This document shows positions 54,337 through 61,017 of a DNA stretch of 63,056 bases, piece by piece; the first letter of the stretch is position 1, and every line of letters starts with the position of its first letter. Location: positions 1 through 63,056 of the IMG/VR virus record IMGVR_UViG_3300042509_002230. One strand, 5' to 3'. Made by a program: the position numbers and the translations under genes. The notes under the pieces are model-generated. The model was not told where the DNA came from. It was given only the letters and a program-made list of their open reading frames with translations, and did no database searches. The DNA is from a virus.

Positions 54337-55500
54337 ATGCAATTCATCAAAAATACAAACAGTGAAATCAAAGGTATGACCGTATTTAATAGTAATCATG
54401 TAGATACCAAAAAGCAACCAATGTTTTTTGGTAAACCACTTGGAGTTCAAAGATATGATAGCTACAAGTATCCTATCTTTGAAAAGCTAACTCAACAACA
54501 ACTTGGATACTTCTGGAGACCTGAGGAGGTCTCCCTCCAAAAAGATCGTGCAGATTATCAAACTCTTCGTCCTGAGCAAAAGCATATCTTTACTTCCAAC
54601 CTGAAGTATCAGATCATGCTTGATTCTGTACAGGGTCGTGGTCCTGGTCTTGCATTTATTCCATACTGTTCACTTCCTGAACTGGAAGCTTGCATGACCA
54701 TTTGGGAAACTATGGAGATGATTCATAGTCGTTCATATACCTACATCATCAAGAATGTCTATTCTGATGTGACAGAAGTATTTGATACTATTCTAAATGA
54801 TGAAAAGATTCTAGAACGTGCAACTAGTGTAACTGAAGCATATGATGATCTAATTCAGTGTGCTCATCAATGGGATTCTGGAACTCTTTGGGAACTAGGA
54901 GATCATTTAACTGCACAGATTGAACTCAAGGAACTGAAGCGAAAGCTTTATCGTGCAGTTATGAATGTGAACATTCTTGAGGGTATTCGTTTCTATGTTT
55001 CATTTGCTTGTAGCTTTGCATTCGGTGAACTAAAACTCATGGAAGGATCTGCAAAGATCATTTCTCTAATTGCTCGTGATGAATCTCAGCATCTTGTGAT
55101 CACTCAAAACATTATCAAGAACTGGAAGAATGGTGATGATCCTCAGATGTTAGATATTATTGCTGAGGAAGAAAATAATGTTAAGCAGATGTATGTTCGT
55201 GCAGTTAATGAAGAGAAAGCATGGGCGGAGTATCTATTCAAGGATGGTTCTATGATTGGTCTAAATGCTAAATTACTTTCTTCATATGTTGAGTATATTG
55301 CAAATCGTAGAATGAAAGCAATTGGTATCAAGCCAATGTTTGATATCTCCATGTCAAACAATCCTCTTCCTTGGACTGAGCATTGGCTCAATTCCAAGAT
55401 GATGCAGAATGCTCCACAGGAAACTGAAATTGAGAGCTATGTAATTGGTGGTATCAAACAAGACATGAAGAAAGATACTTTCTCTGGATTTAAACTCTGA
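54337..55500 (+). CDS. nrdB: Ribonucleotide reductase class I beta, NrdB
   Basis: A 387-residue small subunit that houses the diiron centre and tyrosyl radical. METMEMIHSRSYTYI contains Glu, His and the radical Tyr in the usual spacing. RDESQH gives the second Glu and His. Eleven bases separate it from nrdA, with an AAGGAG ribosome-binding site. Confidence 0.95.
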   Translation: MQFIKNTNSEIKGMTVFNSNHVDTKKQPMFFGKPLGVQRYDSYKYPIFEKLTQQQLGYFWRPEEVSLQKDRADYQTLRPEQKHIFTSNLKYQIMLDSVQGRGPGLAFIPYCSLPELEACMTIWETMEMIHSRSYTYIIKNVYSDVTEVFDTILNDEKILERATSVTEAYDDLIQCAHQWDSGTLWELGDHLTAQIELKELKRKLYRAVMNVNILEGIRFYVSFACSFAFGELKLMEGSAKIISLIARDESQHLVITQNIIKNWKNGDDPQMLDIIAEEENNVKQMYVRAVNEEKAWAEYLFKDGSMIGLNAKLLSSYVEYIANRRMKAIGIKPMFDISMSNNPLPWTEHWLNSKMMQNAPQETEIESYVIGGIKQDMKKDTFSGFKL

Positions 55501-55516
55501 TTAATACTGGAGTTTT

Positions 55517-55524
55517 TATAAATA
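55517..55524 (+). promoter_or_regulatory. Late promoter TATAAATA
   Basis: Exact TATAAATA in the gap after nrdB, 31 bases before ATG 55,556, separating early nrdB from a late virion-type gene. Confidence 0.7.
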
Positions 55525-55555
55525 ATACTATAAAGTAACATTTATAGAAACTCCA

Positions 55556-56710
55556 ATGACAGAAACTCAAAGACTTTACGAATCATACTTTGCCGTTTAT
55601 AACGATGAAGTAAGAGAAACATTATCTGAAGAAGTAGAACTTCTTGAGGATATTAATTATCTCTATGATGGTGAGATTGAAGAGATTGTTGAAGAAACAA
55701 TCGAAGCTATGCTTGAAGAGGGATATGAATTATTAGATATTGAAGAAGCTTTAGATGAGATTTTCTCCGAGGCTACTGTAACTAAAGGTCGTGGTGGATA
55801 TACTAAACTAAGTACTGATAGGCGTTCTGCACCAGTAACATCTGGTCAGGGTACTGCAATGCGTCAACAAGCTAGAAGGCAAGCTGTTGTATCTGCTGCC
55901 CGTCAGCGTCAAGTTCAAGCAGTCAAGGATGCTCCTGGTAAGGCTGTAGCTAGAGCTAGAAAGGCTGTAGACACCGCTGCAGGTGATTATGCTGCTAAGC
56001 ATGGCCTAGTATCAAGCAAGAAGGGTAAGCCACTCAATAGAACCTCTATTGGTATGAAGCAGGCTTCAAAAGATCCTTCTGTTCGTAGAGGCATTCGCTC
56101 ACAGGTTGTTGGTCACCTTGCATCAAGAGCTGCTAGTAAGCTTCAGCGTGGAGTAGAAAAGGTAAAGGGTGCGGTTCAATCTACCGGCCAAAGAGCAGTG
56201 ACTGGCGTTAAAACTGCCGGTGATGCTGCTCAAGCTAAGATGCAAGCAGCAGGTTCTGCTGCAAAGAAAGCTGGTGGAGGTTTCCTAGGCAGAGTTGCTA
56301 GAAAGGTATCTACTAAAGCAGGAAATCTTGCATCAAGACTAGGTGAAGATGTAGATGTATATGATGTAGTTCTAGACCACCTTCTAGAAGAAGGATATGC
56401 TGATACTGTAGATTCAGCAGAAAACATCATGGTTAACATGAGTGAAGATTGGATTGATGTAATTGTTGAAGGATTTACTGCACCATATCCAGAAAGGCCA
56501 CAATCCCCAAAAACAACTAAACTACCAAGAAGTCGTGAAGCAAATATTGGCAGGCATGATGATTGGAAAGATAACACTCCAACTGAATGGGATGGTAAAA
56601 CATCTGAGCAAAAGAAGGCAGCTAAATTAAGATCTAGATTGAATGCAGTAGTAGGAACTCAGCGTAGGCAAGATGTTGAAACTGGTTCAAGAAGAAGCTA
56701 CGATGGATAA
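55556..56710 (+). CDS. Probable internal head protein with histone-like core
   Basis: A 384-residue protein with the same plan as the large protein at 46,340. Residues 1-75 are acidic helices (IEEIVEETIEAMLEEGYELL). Residues about 78-265 are an Ala/Lys/Arg/Gly-rich basic stretch (VARARKAVDTAAGDYAAKHG). An acidic module follows (VVLDHLLEEGYADTVDSAE, IMVNMSEDWIDVIVEG), then a polar tail. The pattern IFSEA near residue 71 could be a gp21 site. Likely packaged DNA-binding protein; inference from composition and promoter. Confidence 0.6.
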   Translation: MTETQRLYESYFAVYNDEVRETLSEEVELLEDINYLYDGEIEEIVEETIEAMLEEGYELLDIEEALDEIFSEATVTKGRGGYTKLSTDRRSAPVTSGQGTAMRQQARRQAVVSAARQRQVQAVKDAPGKAVARARKAVDTAAGDYAAKHGLVSSKKGKPLNRTSIGMKQASKDPSVRRGIRSQVVGHLASRAASKLQRGVEKVKGAVQSTGQRAVTGVKTAGDAAQAKMQAAGSAAKKAGGGFLGRVARKVSTKAGNLASRLGEDVDVYDVVLDHLLEEGYADTVDSAENIMVNMSEDWIDVIVEGFTAPYPERPQSPKTTKLPRSREANIGRHDDWKDNTPTEWDGKTSEQKKAAKLRSRLNAVVGTQRRQDVETGSRRSYDG

Positions 56711-56730
56711 ACCAAATATTTAAGTAATCC

Positions 56731-56763
56731 AAGCCATCTGCCGACTAGGTAGGTGGCTTTTTT
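56731..56763 (+). terminator. Terminator after the internal-protein gene
   Basis: A 12-bp stem with two G-T pairs (AAGCCATCTGCC / GGTAGGTGGCTT), loop GACTA, then a six-T run. Confidence 0.87.
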
Positions 56764-56896
56764 GTGTCTGGGACTTCCAGTAAAATCTCCTAAAAAACAG
56801 CGGTTTATGGCCTTTAAACTGGGCTGACTAGGGAAAGGGTCATAGACCCCTTTAACTGGCCATATAAGCTGTTTAATTCCTGAAAGAAGGGGGGGC
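56764..56896 (+). other. Non-coding gap with hairpin, no gene seen
   Basis: Part of the 263-base interval after 56,710. It contains a hairpin with arms near AAAGGGTC and GACCCCTTT (about 56,835-56,853) and a run of G at 56,889-56,895. I see no open frame with a start site. Confidence 0.5.
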
Positions 56897-56925
56897 TTGA
56901 CAAGACCCAAGAAACCCTGTACAAT
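56897..56925 (+). promoter_or_regulatory. Sigma-70 promoter for the nuclease gene
   Basis: TTGACA, 17-bp spacer, TACAAT, about 42 bases before ATG 56,974. Confidence 0.8.
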
Positions 56926-56942
56926 AACTCTGTCAGGGTTCA

Positions 56943-56950
56943 GATAAATA
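56943..56950 (+). promoter_or_regulatory. Late promoter GATAAATA
   Basis: NATAAATA octamer 23 bases before ATG 56,974, so the same gene could be read early and late. Confidence 0.45.
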
Positions 56951-56973
56951 TTCTAAGTTATTAGAGATATATT

Positions 56974-57321
56974 ATGAAACCTCAGAGTGCTAAAGCTAAA
57001 GGTAGGAATTTACAAAAGTGGGTTAGAGATCAACTCATAGAAGAACTAGATATACATCCTGAAGATATTGAATCTAGATCTATGGGTGCTGGAGGTGAAG
57101 ATTTGATCATGGCTAGAGCAGCTAGAAGTAAATTTCCTTTCTCAATAGAATGTAAAAATGTTGAGAAGTTAAATGTCTGGGAAGCATATGAACAAGCTAA
57201 AGCAAATTGTGGTGATTATGAACCAGTAGTGGTCATGAAAAAGAACCACAAGAAACCATTAGTCGTAATAGACGCAGAGTACTTTATCAAACTATTCGGA
57301 GAGAAAGATGGCCAGAATTGA
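56974..57321 (+). CDS. PD-(D/E)XK nuclease, possibly resolvase-like
   Basis: A 115-residue protein with the compact PD-(D/E)XK plan. KAKGRNLQKWVRDQL near residue 7 is the leading helix. GGEDLIMA (Glu 42, Asp 43) and ECKN (Glu 59, Lys 61) are the metal-binding residues, and VWEAYEQA is the following helix. Such proteins act as Holliday-junction resolvases or small endonucleases in phages. T4 uses gp49 for that job and I see no gp49 here, so this may substitute; that is inference. It overlaps the next gene by 14 bases. Confidence 0.7.
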   Translation: MKPQSAKAKGRNLQKWVRDQLIEELDIHPEDIESRSMGAGGEDLIMARAARSKFPFSIECKNVEKLNVWEAYEQAKANCGDYEPVVVMKKNHKKPLVVIDAEYFIKLFGEKDGQN

Positions 57322-58003
57322 TTTACACAATTTCTTTAAACACTATAATGAAAATAATCCAAAGCATGTTGCTGCAGTAGAGCAACTTGAAGTTGATTTA
57401 ATGGATTCTCCATTAATAGATGATTCATCTAATTGGGTAAGAATTTATAGAACAAAACCAGAAAAACCAAAATCAAATACTATAGAAAATTTTCCATGGT
57501 TTCCTCAGACAGATAATTACAGAGATGCAAATCGAACCTGTAATTCATCTGCATGTGCAATGTGCCTTGAGTATTTTAAACCAGGCACATTAAAAGGACC
57601 AAAAGGAGATGATGCATATGTTCAAAAAGTCTTCTCCATCGGAGATACAACAGACCACTTGGTTCAAACTCGTGCTCTTGCGTATTATGGAATTAAGTCA
57701 AGCTTCAGCTATTCCCTTACTTTTGCTGATCTTGATAGAGAGCTTGCCGCTGGTAGACCTGTTGTTATTGGTATTCTTCATAGGGGGACTTTATCTAATC
57801 CGACAGGAGGACACATGGTAGTTGTAATTGGAAAGACACCAAATGGAGATTATGTAGTTAATGACCCTTACGGAAGCCTCAATGATAGCTATACTGGTCC
57901 AGTGACCAATGGTAAAGGAGCAATCTACAAACGATCTGATCTAGCTCGTAGATGGTGTCCTGCTGGCAACGATGGATGGGGTAGGGTTTTCCAGACACCA
58001 TAA
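57308..58003 (+). CDS. C39-like papain-fold peptidase
   Basis: A 231-residue protein. The catalytic Cys is in NRTCNSSACAM (Cys 78), the His in TGGHMVVVIG (His 169) and the Asp in VVNDPYGSLN (Asp 186). This is the peptidase C39 layout. Two upstream segments are of unknown role. No signal peptide is seen, so it could be a virion or lysis hydrolase, or a cytoplasmic protease. It is conserved in cyanophages. The start overlaps the nuclease gene. Confidence 0.75.
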   Translation: MARIDLHNFFKHYNENNPKHVAAVEQLEVDLMDSPLIDDSSNWVRIYRTKPEKPKSNTIENFPWFPQTDNYRDANRTCNSSACAMCLEYFKPGTLKGPKGDDAYVQKVFSIGDTTDHLVQTRALAYYGIKSSFSYSLTFADLDRELAAGRPVVIGILHRGTLSNPTGGHMVVVIGKTPNGDYVVNDPYGSLNDSYTGPVTNGKGAIYKRSDLARRWCPAGNDGWGRVFQTP

Positions 58004-58007
58004 GTTT

Positions 58008-58015
58008 TATAAATA
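58008..58015 (+). promoter_or_regulatory. Late promoter TATAAATA before the RNA cluster
   Basis: Exact TATAAATA just after the peptidase stop and about 12 bases before a sigma-70 promoter, so the RNA and rlpA-like region could be read late as well as early. Confidence 0.5.
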
Positions 58016-58026
58016 TCCCAAACACC

Positions 58027-58055
58027 TTGACAACCAAATAGAAGTGTGTTAAGAT
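58027..58055 (+). promoter_or_regulatory. Sigma-70 promoter for the RNA / tRNA-Tyr unit
   Basis: TTGACA, 17-bp spacer, TAAGAT. Predicted initiation near 58,062 coincides with the base of the long stem that follows. Confidence 0.65.
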
Positions 58056-58061
58056 TGTCTT

Positions 58062-58168
58062 AAGTCTGAAGCCAGTAAACCTTTTGGCATCTCCGCCAAG
58101 AGTCCTGCTGGAAATATGTTACTCGCTATGCAGATAGCATAGAAGGAGGCATTACTGGTTTCAGGCTT
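58062..58168 (+). ncRNA. Candidate structured RNA with 17-bp closing stem
   Basis: 58,062-58,078 pairs with 58,152-58,168 over 17 continuous bp, two of them G-U. Inside are an 8-bp hairpin (58,081-58,102; one G-U), TCCT pairing with AGGA (58,103-106 / 58,144-147), and a perfect 6-bp hairpin (58,126-58,142). A promoter places initiation at the stem base and tRNA-Tyr starts 4 bases after it. There is no tRNA T-arm. Not an RNA class I recognise; T4 tRNA clusters also carry stable RNAs (C and D) of unknown function. Confidence 0.6.
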
Positions 58169-58171
58169 TTC

Positions 58172-58262
58172 GGGAAGGTGGCTACTGTTGGCAATATGTG
58201 TGGCTGCGGTCTGTAAAACCGTTACATAAGAACCATCGGGGGTTCAATTCCCTCCCTTCTCA
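58172..58262 (+). tRNA. tRNA-Tyr (GUA)
   Basis: Acceptor GGGAAGG / CCTTCTC; D stem GCTAC / GTGGC; anticodon stem GCGGT / ACCGT with loop CTGTAAA; long variable arm (class II); T arm GGGGG TTCAATT CCCTC. The 3' CCA is not encoded. Confidence 0.85.
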
Positions 58263-58382
58263 TTGGTAACACCAATTTATATTATAAGCGGTTGAGTGTT
58301 ATCATGTTGTGCCCAGGAAAGTGCCCTCCGAGAGGTTGGGTGTACCCCCTTTCTATTGGGATGTAGAGTTCTATTCAAATTA
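58263..58382 (+). other. Structured leader between tRNA-Tyr and rlpA-like gene
   Basis: Contains a 6-bp hairpin (ATTGGT / ACCAAT, 58,262-58,276) right after the tRNA and a small CCTC-CGA-GAGG hairpin near 58,324-58,334. No convincing gene; only a 20-codon frame. It may be a processing signal or rlpA leader. Confidence 0.4.
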
Positions 58383-58745
58383 ATGCGTTTTATTTCAACA
58401 CTTCTCATTGCTTCAACACTTCTTGGATTTACGCCCCAAAAAGCTGAAGCGGCCAGTGGATGTTCAATGGCTTCTCATTATGGTATCGGTGATGGATATC
58501 ACGGTCAAACCACCGCCAACGGTGAAAGATACAATGCATATGGTAAATCTGTAGCACATAAATGGCTTCCATTCGGAACTAGGTTACGGGTGACAAATCA
58601 ACGAAATGGAAGATCAGTTATTGTGCGAGTGAATGATAGAGGTCCATATGTCGGAGGACGAGACCTCGACCTGTCCTACGGGGCATTCTCTACTATTGCA
58701 TCTCCTGGACAGGGAGTGGTAAGTGTCTGTTACTCTAGAGCTTAA
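58383..58745 (+). CDS. Secreted RlpA-like double-psi barrel protein
   Basis: A 120-residue protein; ATG 58383 is preferred because it opens a clean signal peptide (RFISTLLIASTLLGF) with likely cleavage after AEA (about residue 23). The mature part is an RlpA-type double-psi beta-barrel: SHYGIGDGYHGQTTANGERY, AHKWLPFGTRLRVTNQRNGR and VNDRGPYVGGRDLDLS. RlpA proteins are lytic transglycosylases or glycan-binding proteins in the periplasm. Two Cys (27 and 116) could form a disulfide. A phage-coded exported wall enzyme could aid lysis. Confidence 0.82.
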   Translation: MRFISTLLIASTLLGFTPQKAEAASGCSMASHYGIGDGYHGQTTANGERYNAYGKSVAHKWLPFGTRLRVTNQRNGRSVIVRVNDRGPYVGGRDLDLSYGAFSTIASPGQGVVSVCYSRA

Positions 58746-58747
58746 CA

Positions 58748-58755
58748 GATAAATA
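58748..58755 (+). promoter_or_regulatory. Late promoter GATAAATA after rlpA-like gene
   Basis: NATAAATA octamer 2 bases after the stop, followed by a GGGGAG / CTCCCC hairpin (58,758-58,776) and ATG 58,786. Confidence 0.4.
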
Positions 58756-58785
58756 ATGGGGAGAGGTGATCTCCCCTTCCTCATG

Positions 58786-59181
58786 AATAAAAAGCAAGTA
58801 ATAAATTTTGCAATCATTGGTGTAATACTTACATCATCAGTAGGTGTACTTACAAAATGCACAGGGATTGATGAGATACATTGGTATGACCTGATTGACG
58901 AAATTCAAAGAAAGTATTTTCCAAATGGTCAATTAAACGACTATATAATACAGGACGACAAGCTTCTCAAGAGAAGAATCGAGAGAGATGTCGATAAAGC
59001 AATTAAAGATTATGAGGACTTGACAAACGACGATGGACGTGCTACGATACCATCACCACGATACTCAGTGAAACCGGTGGACTCCAGCGTGTGCTACACT
59101 GATGAGTGTCAAGCATTGGGAGGAGAGATCCGACTCTGTGCTCCATGGGTTCCAGACTGCCCCTTGACAAACCAAGACTAG
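58786..59181 (+). CDS. Membrane-anchored or exported small protein
   Basis: A 131-residue protein. ATG 58786 is tentatively chosen; ATG 58756 is the alternative but would translate through a GGGGAG/CTCCCC hairpin. Residues 6-24 (VINFAIIGVILTSSVGVLT) form a signal anchor, with Cys 26 in TKC which might be a lipobox-like site. The rest is charged, ending with four Cys (VCYTDECQALGGEIRLCAPW). An i-spanin or o-spanin-like lysis role is possible but not shown. Confidence 0.55.
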   Translation, partial: NKKQVINFAIIGVILTSSVGVLTKCTGIDEIHWYDLIDEIQRKYFPNGQLNDYIIQDDKLLKRRIERDVDKAIKDYEDLTNDDGRATIPSPRYSVKPVDSSVCYTDECQALGGEIRLCAPWVPDCPLTNQD

Positions 59182-59192
59182 TCTGCTACACT
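59164..59192 (+). promoter_or_regulatory. Sigma-70 promoter for the main tRNA cluster
   Basis: TTGACA, 17-bp spacer, TACACT, inside the last codons of the upstream gene; tRNA-Arg starts 12 bases later. Confidence 0.8.
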
Positions 59193-59204
59193 AAAAAGGT
59201 AATT

Positions 59205-59277
59205 GGGTTAGTAGTTCAGCGGATAGAACAACGCTCTTCTAAAGCGTGTGTCGCAGGTTCGATTCCTGCCTAACCCG
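59205..59277 (+). tRNA. tRNA-Arg (UCU)
   Basis: Acceptor GGGTTAG / CTAACCC; anticodon loop CTTCTAA gives UCU; T arm GCAGG TTCGATT CCTGC. CCA not encoded. Reads AGA codons, frequent in this AT-rich genome. Confidence 0.95.
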
Positions 59278-59306
59278 TGACAACTGAATAATTAAGGTAT
59301 GAATCA

Positions 59307-59561
59307 ATGTACAAAATCAGATGTAAAGATTGCAACATGGAGTTGCAAGTAACTGCTCCAAACAAAGGTCAGTCATGCAAGTGTCCCAATAGAGCTTACA
59401 TACGACTTGACAACAACGGATTGCCTGTTATAGTAGCTGAGGACATCAGCCAAGTTGAAATGGTAAGTGGATTTGTTAAACCAAAACAAAGACAACCCAT
59501 ATACGATCAAGTAGCTGTTCCTAAAAGAAAAGTTAGGAAATTAGATTACGAAGTTCGTTAA
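59307..59561 (+). CDS. Small zinc-ribbon-like protein
   Basis: An 84-residue protein with an N-terminal CKDCNMELQV and later CKCPNRAYIRL, a possible Cys4 zinc ribbon. The C-terminal half is basic (KPKQRQPIYD, VPKRKVRKLDYEVR). It lies between tRNA-Arg and tRNA-Leu. No known function. Confidence 0.6.
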   Translation: MYKIRCKDCNMELQVTAPNKGQSCKCPNRAYIRLDNNGLPVIVAEDISQVEMVSGFVKPKQRQPIYDQVAVPKRKVRKLDYEVR

Positions 59562-59569
59562 TTTATTTT

Positions 59570-59652
59570 GGGCGTATGGTGAAATTGGTAAACACAACTG
59601 ACTTAAAATCAGTCGGGCTTTGCCCTTGTCGGTTCAAGTCCGACTATGCCCA
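59570..59652 (+). tRNA. tRNA-Leu (UAA)
   Basis: Acceptor GGGCGTA / TATGCCC; anticodon stem ACTGA / TCAGT with loop CTTAAAA; class II variable arm; T arm GTCGG TTCAAGT CCGAC. Confidence 0.95.
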
Positions 59653-59656
59653 CCTC

Positions 59657-59728
59657 GGGAGTATAGCTTAATGGTTAGAGCGGGCTCCTTATAAGGGCTT
59701 AGTCTGGGTTCAACTCCCAGTATTCCCA
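59657..59728 (+). tRNA. tRNA-Ile (UAU)
   Basis: Acceptor GGGAGTA / TATTCCC; D arm GCTT / GAGC; anticodon loop CTTATAA gives UAU; T arm CTGGG TTCAACT CCCAG. The anticodon stem GGCTC / GGGCT has two G-T pairs. Reads AUA without needing lysidine. Confidence 0.85.
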
Positions 59729-59934
59729 TTGGAAATCGACGGGTTTCCAAAGAATGTGACAGAATAATCTTTGTGGTTACTCACGGGATAATGTAATAGA
59801 TTAGGGGTGGTGCCCGCTGTATCGTTGGGAAATCAAAGGTATAGAACTTCTCACCAAGAAGAATCTAGGTTCTGGAATACGGTTGTCAGTGTAACCTTCC
59901 AGTTGTGGGTATGACAGAATCCCACCATTCACCT
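59729..59934 (+). ncRNA. Unassigned structured RNA between tRNA-Ile and tRNA-Pro
   Basis: A 206-base gap with several hairpins: TTGGAAA / TTTCCAA (59,729-59,750), CTTCT / AGAAG, CTGGAA / TTCCAG enclosing GGTT / AACC, and GTGGG / CCCAC near the end. The word TGACAGAAT occurs at 59,757 and again at 59,912. No complete tRNA, no convincing ORF. Possibly a stable RNA. Confidence 0.4.
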
Positions 59935-60010
59935 CCGAATGTCGCCTAACTTGGTCATGGCACCTGCTTTGGGAGCAGGAATAATCTCGGTTCAAATCCG
60001 AGCATTCGGA
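59935..60010 (+). tRNA. tRNA-Pro (UGG)
   Basis: Acceptor CCGAATG / CATTCGG; anticodon stem CCTGC / GCAGG with loop TTTGGGA; T arm CTCGG TTCAAAT CCGAG. Confidence 0.95.
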
Positions 60011-60011
60011 C

Positions 60012-60168
60012 TTACCGTTAACAGAACTTTCCTTCTGACGGTAAAGACCACTAGTATATTATTCAACACAGACTACAATCGCCGTTGGTTAGTTTACTAG
60101 TTTGACGTTGAACTGCAAAGTCAGCATACGGATAGAGGTTAGGTCCCTGGTCTCACACCTAATCCATC
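60012..60168 (+). ncRNA. Unassigned structured RNA between tRNA-Pro and tRNA-Ala
   Basis: Hairpins in series: TTACCGT / ACGGTAA capped by CAGAA / TTCTG (60,012-60,044); ACTAGTA / TACTAGT (60,050-60,056 / 60,095-60,101) enclosing CAAC / GTTG; and GGTTAGG / CCTAATCC (60,137-60,165). It lacks a T-arm. Together with 59,729-59,934 it may form one or more stable RNAs. Confidence 0.4.
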
Positions 60169-60169
60169 T

Positions 60170-60240
60170 GGGGGATTAGTTTAGTGGTAAAACGGGTGCT
60201 TTGCAAGCATCAATCACCAGTTCGACTCTGGTATTCTCCA
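60170..60240 (+). tRNA. tRNA-Ala (UGC)
   Basis: Acceptor GGGGGAT / ATTCTCC (two G-U); D stem GTTT / AAAC; anticodon loop TTTGCAA gives UGC; T arm ACCAG TTCGACT CTGGT. Confidence 0.92.
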
Positions 60241-60259
60241 TTCCCTTTATATTATTACT

Positions 60260-60529
60260 ATGGGAGACTCAGTTAAGTATCAAATTGAAAAGGCTGAACA
60301 TGCACTTCGTTCTGCACTTGAACTAGGTGCTATGCATGAAGACCCATATACTCTTCATTCTATTGCAGAAGCTTTACAAAAGCTAGGTTACATTATTATC
60401 ATGAACAGAGTACAGACTCCAAAAGAAGATTTTAGTGTAGAAGGTGGTATTCCTTTTGCAACTAACTATGATGATATAATTACTTTTGGTGGTATTAATC
60501 CAAATCCAGAGATTAATTTTACTACCTAA
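60260..60529 (+). CDS. Small hypothetical protein between tRNAs
   Basis: An 89-residue protein with an N-terminal helical part (YQIEKAEHALRSALELGAMH) and a C-terminal loop-rich part (FATNYDDIITFGGINPNPEI). It lies between tRNA-Ala and tRNA-Gly. No family recognised and no clear Shine-Dalgarno. Confidence 0.5.
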   Translation: MGDSVKYQIEKAEHALRSALELGAMHEDPYTLHSIAEALQKLGYIIIMNRVQTPKEDFSVEGGIPFATNYDDIITFGGINPNPEINFTT

Positions 60530-60594
60530 ATAAAATCATCTACCTCTCAAGCCTATCTCGGGACGCCGAATGATGCTCAAACAGAGGGGTCCCT

Positions 60595-60665
60595 GCGAAT
60601 GTGGTGTAGCGGTAACATCCCATCCTTCCAAGTTGGTGTCACGGGTTCGATCCCCGTCATTCGCT
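60595..60665 (+). tRNA. tRNA-Gly (UCC)
   Basis: Acceptor GCGAATG / CATTCGC; anticodon loop CTTCCAA gives UCC; T arm ACGGG TTCGATC CCCGT. A GGGAC / GTCCC hairpin lies just upstream. Confidence 0.95.
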
Positions 60666-60686
60666 TCCTCACTATTTGAGGTTACT

Positions 60687-60845
60687 ATGTCACTTATCTC
60701 TCAAAAAGACAGAGAAATGGTTATTGAAGCACTTGAGTATTATATTCAAAGGCTTGAAGCTGACAATTGCACTGAAGCATCAATTTATGCGTTTAACACT
60801 CTCCTTAGATGGATAGAATTAGAACACTTTAAAAATGAAAATTAA
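60687..60845 (+). CDS. Small hypothetical protein
   Basis: A 52-residue helical protein; ATG 60687 (TGAGG upstream) is preferred over the frame that would start inside tRNA-Gly. It contains DREMVIEALEYYIQRLEADN and EASIYAFNTLLRWIELEHF, two amphipathic helices. It overlaps the next start by 11 bases. Unknown function. Confidence 0.5.
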   Translation: MSLISQKDREMVIEALEYYIQRLEADNCTEASIYAFNTLLRWIELEHFKNEN

Positions 60846-61017
60846 TCTTTGGTATTGTACTGAATTAAATCAATGGAGATGGACTCTAGTAGATGATCAT
60901 CGCCCAATAATTAAAATGGAGTCTGGTCAACAATCAGATCTTCGGGTAGCAATGAATGACATTGCAAACACTGTTGAATACATGTTAAATCATAATGATC
61001 CTACCTTACAATCTTAA
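60835..61017 (+). CDS. Small Trp-rich hypothetical protein
   Basis: A 60-residue protein starting 11 bases inside the previous gene. INLWYCTELNQWRWTLVDD has a cluster of aromatic residues in beta-strand spacing, then a helix ending YMLNHNDPTLQ. Overlaps the next gene by 23 bases, giving a run of coupled small genes. Unknown function. Confidence 0.5.
   Translation: MKINLWYCTELNQWRWTLVDDHRPIIKMESGQQSDLRVAMNDIANTVEYMLNHNDPTLQS

Noticed and set aside
58304-58366. 20-codon frame in the rlpA leader
   Set aside because: Too short, without a ribosome-binding site, and overlapped by RNA structure.
59407-59434. TTGACA-16-TATAGT inside the small zinc-ribbon gene
   Set aside because: Spacing is off and the bases encode protein; likely chance.
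59801-59995. Minus-strand 64-codon frame across the tRNA region
   Set aside because: It runs antisense through tRNA-Pro, so it is not a likely gene.
60046-60168. Degenerate tRNA
   Set aside because: No T-arm GGTTC...CC consensus and no acceptor pairing; listed as unassigned RNA instead.
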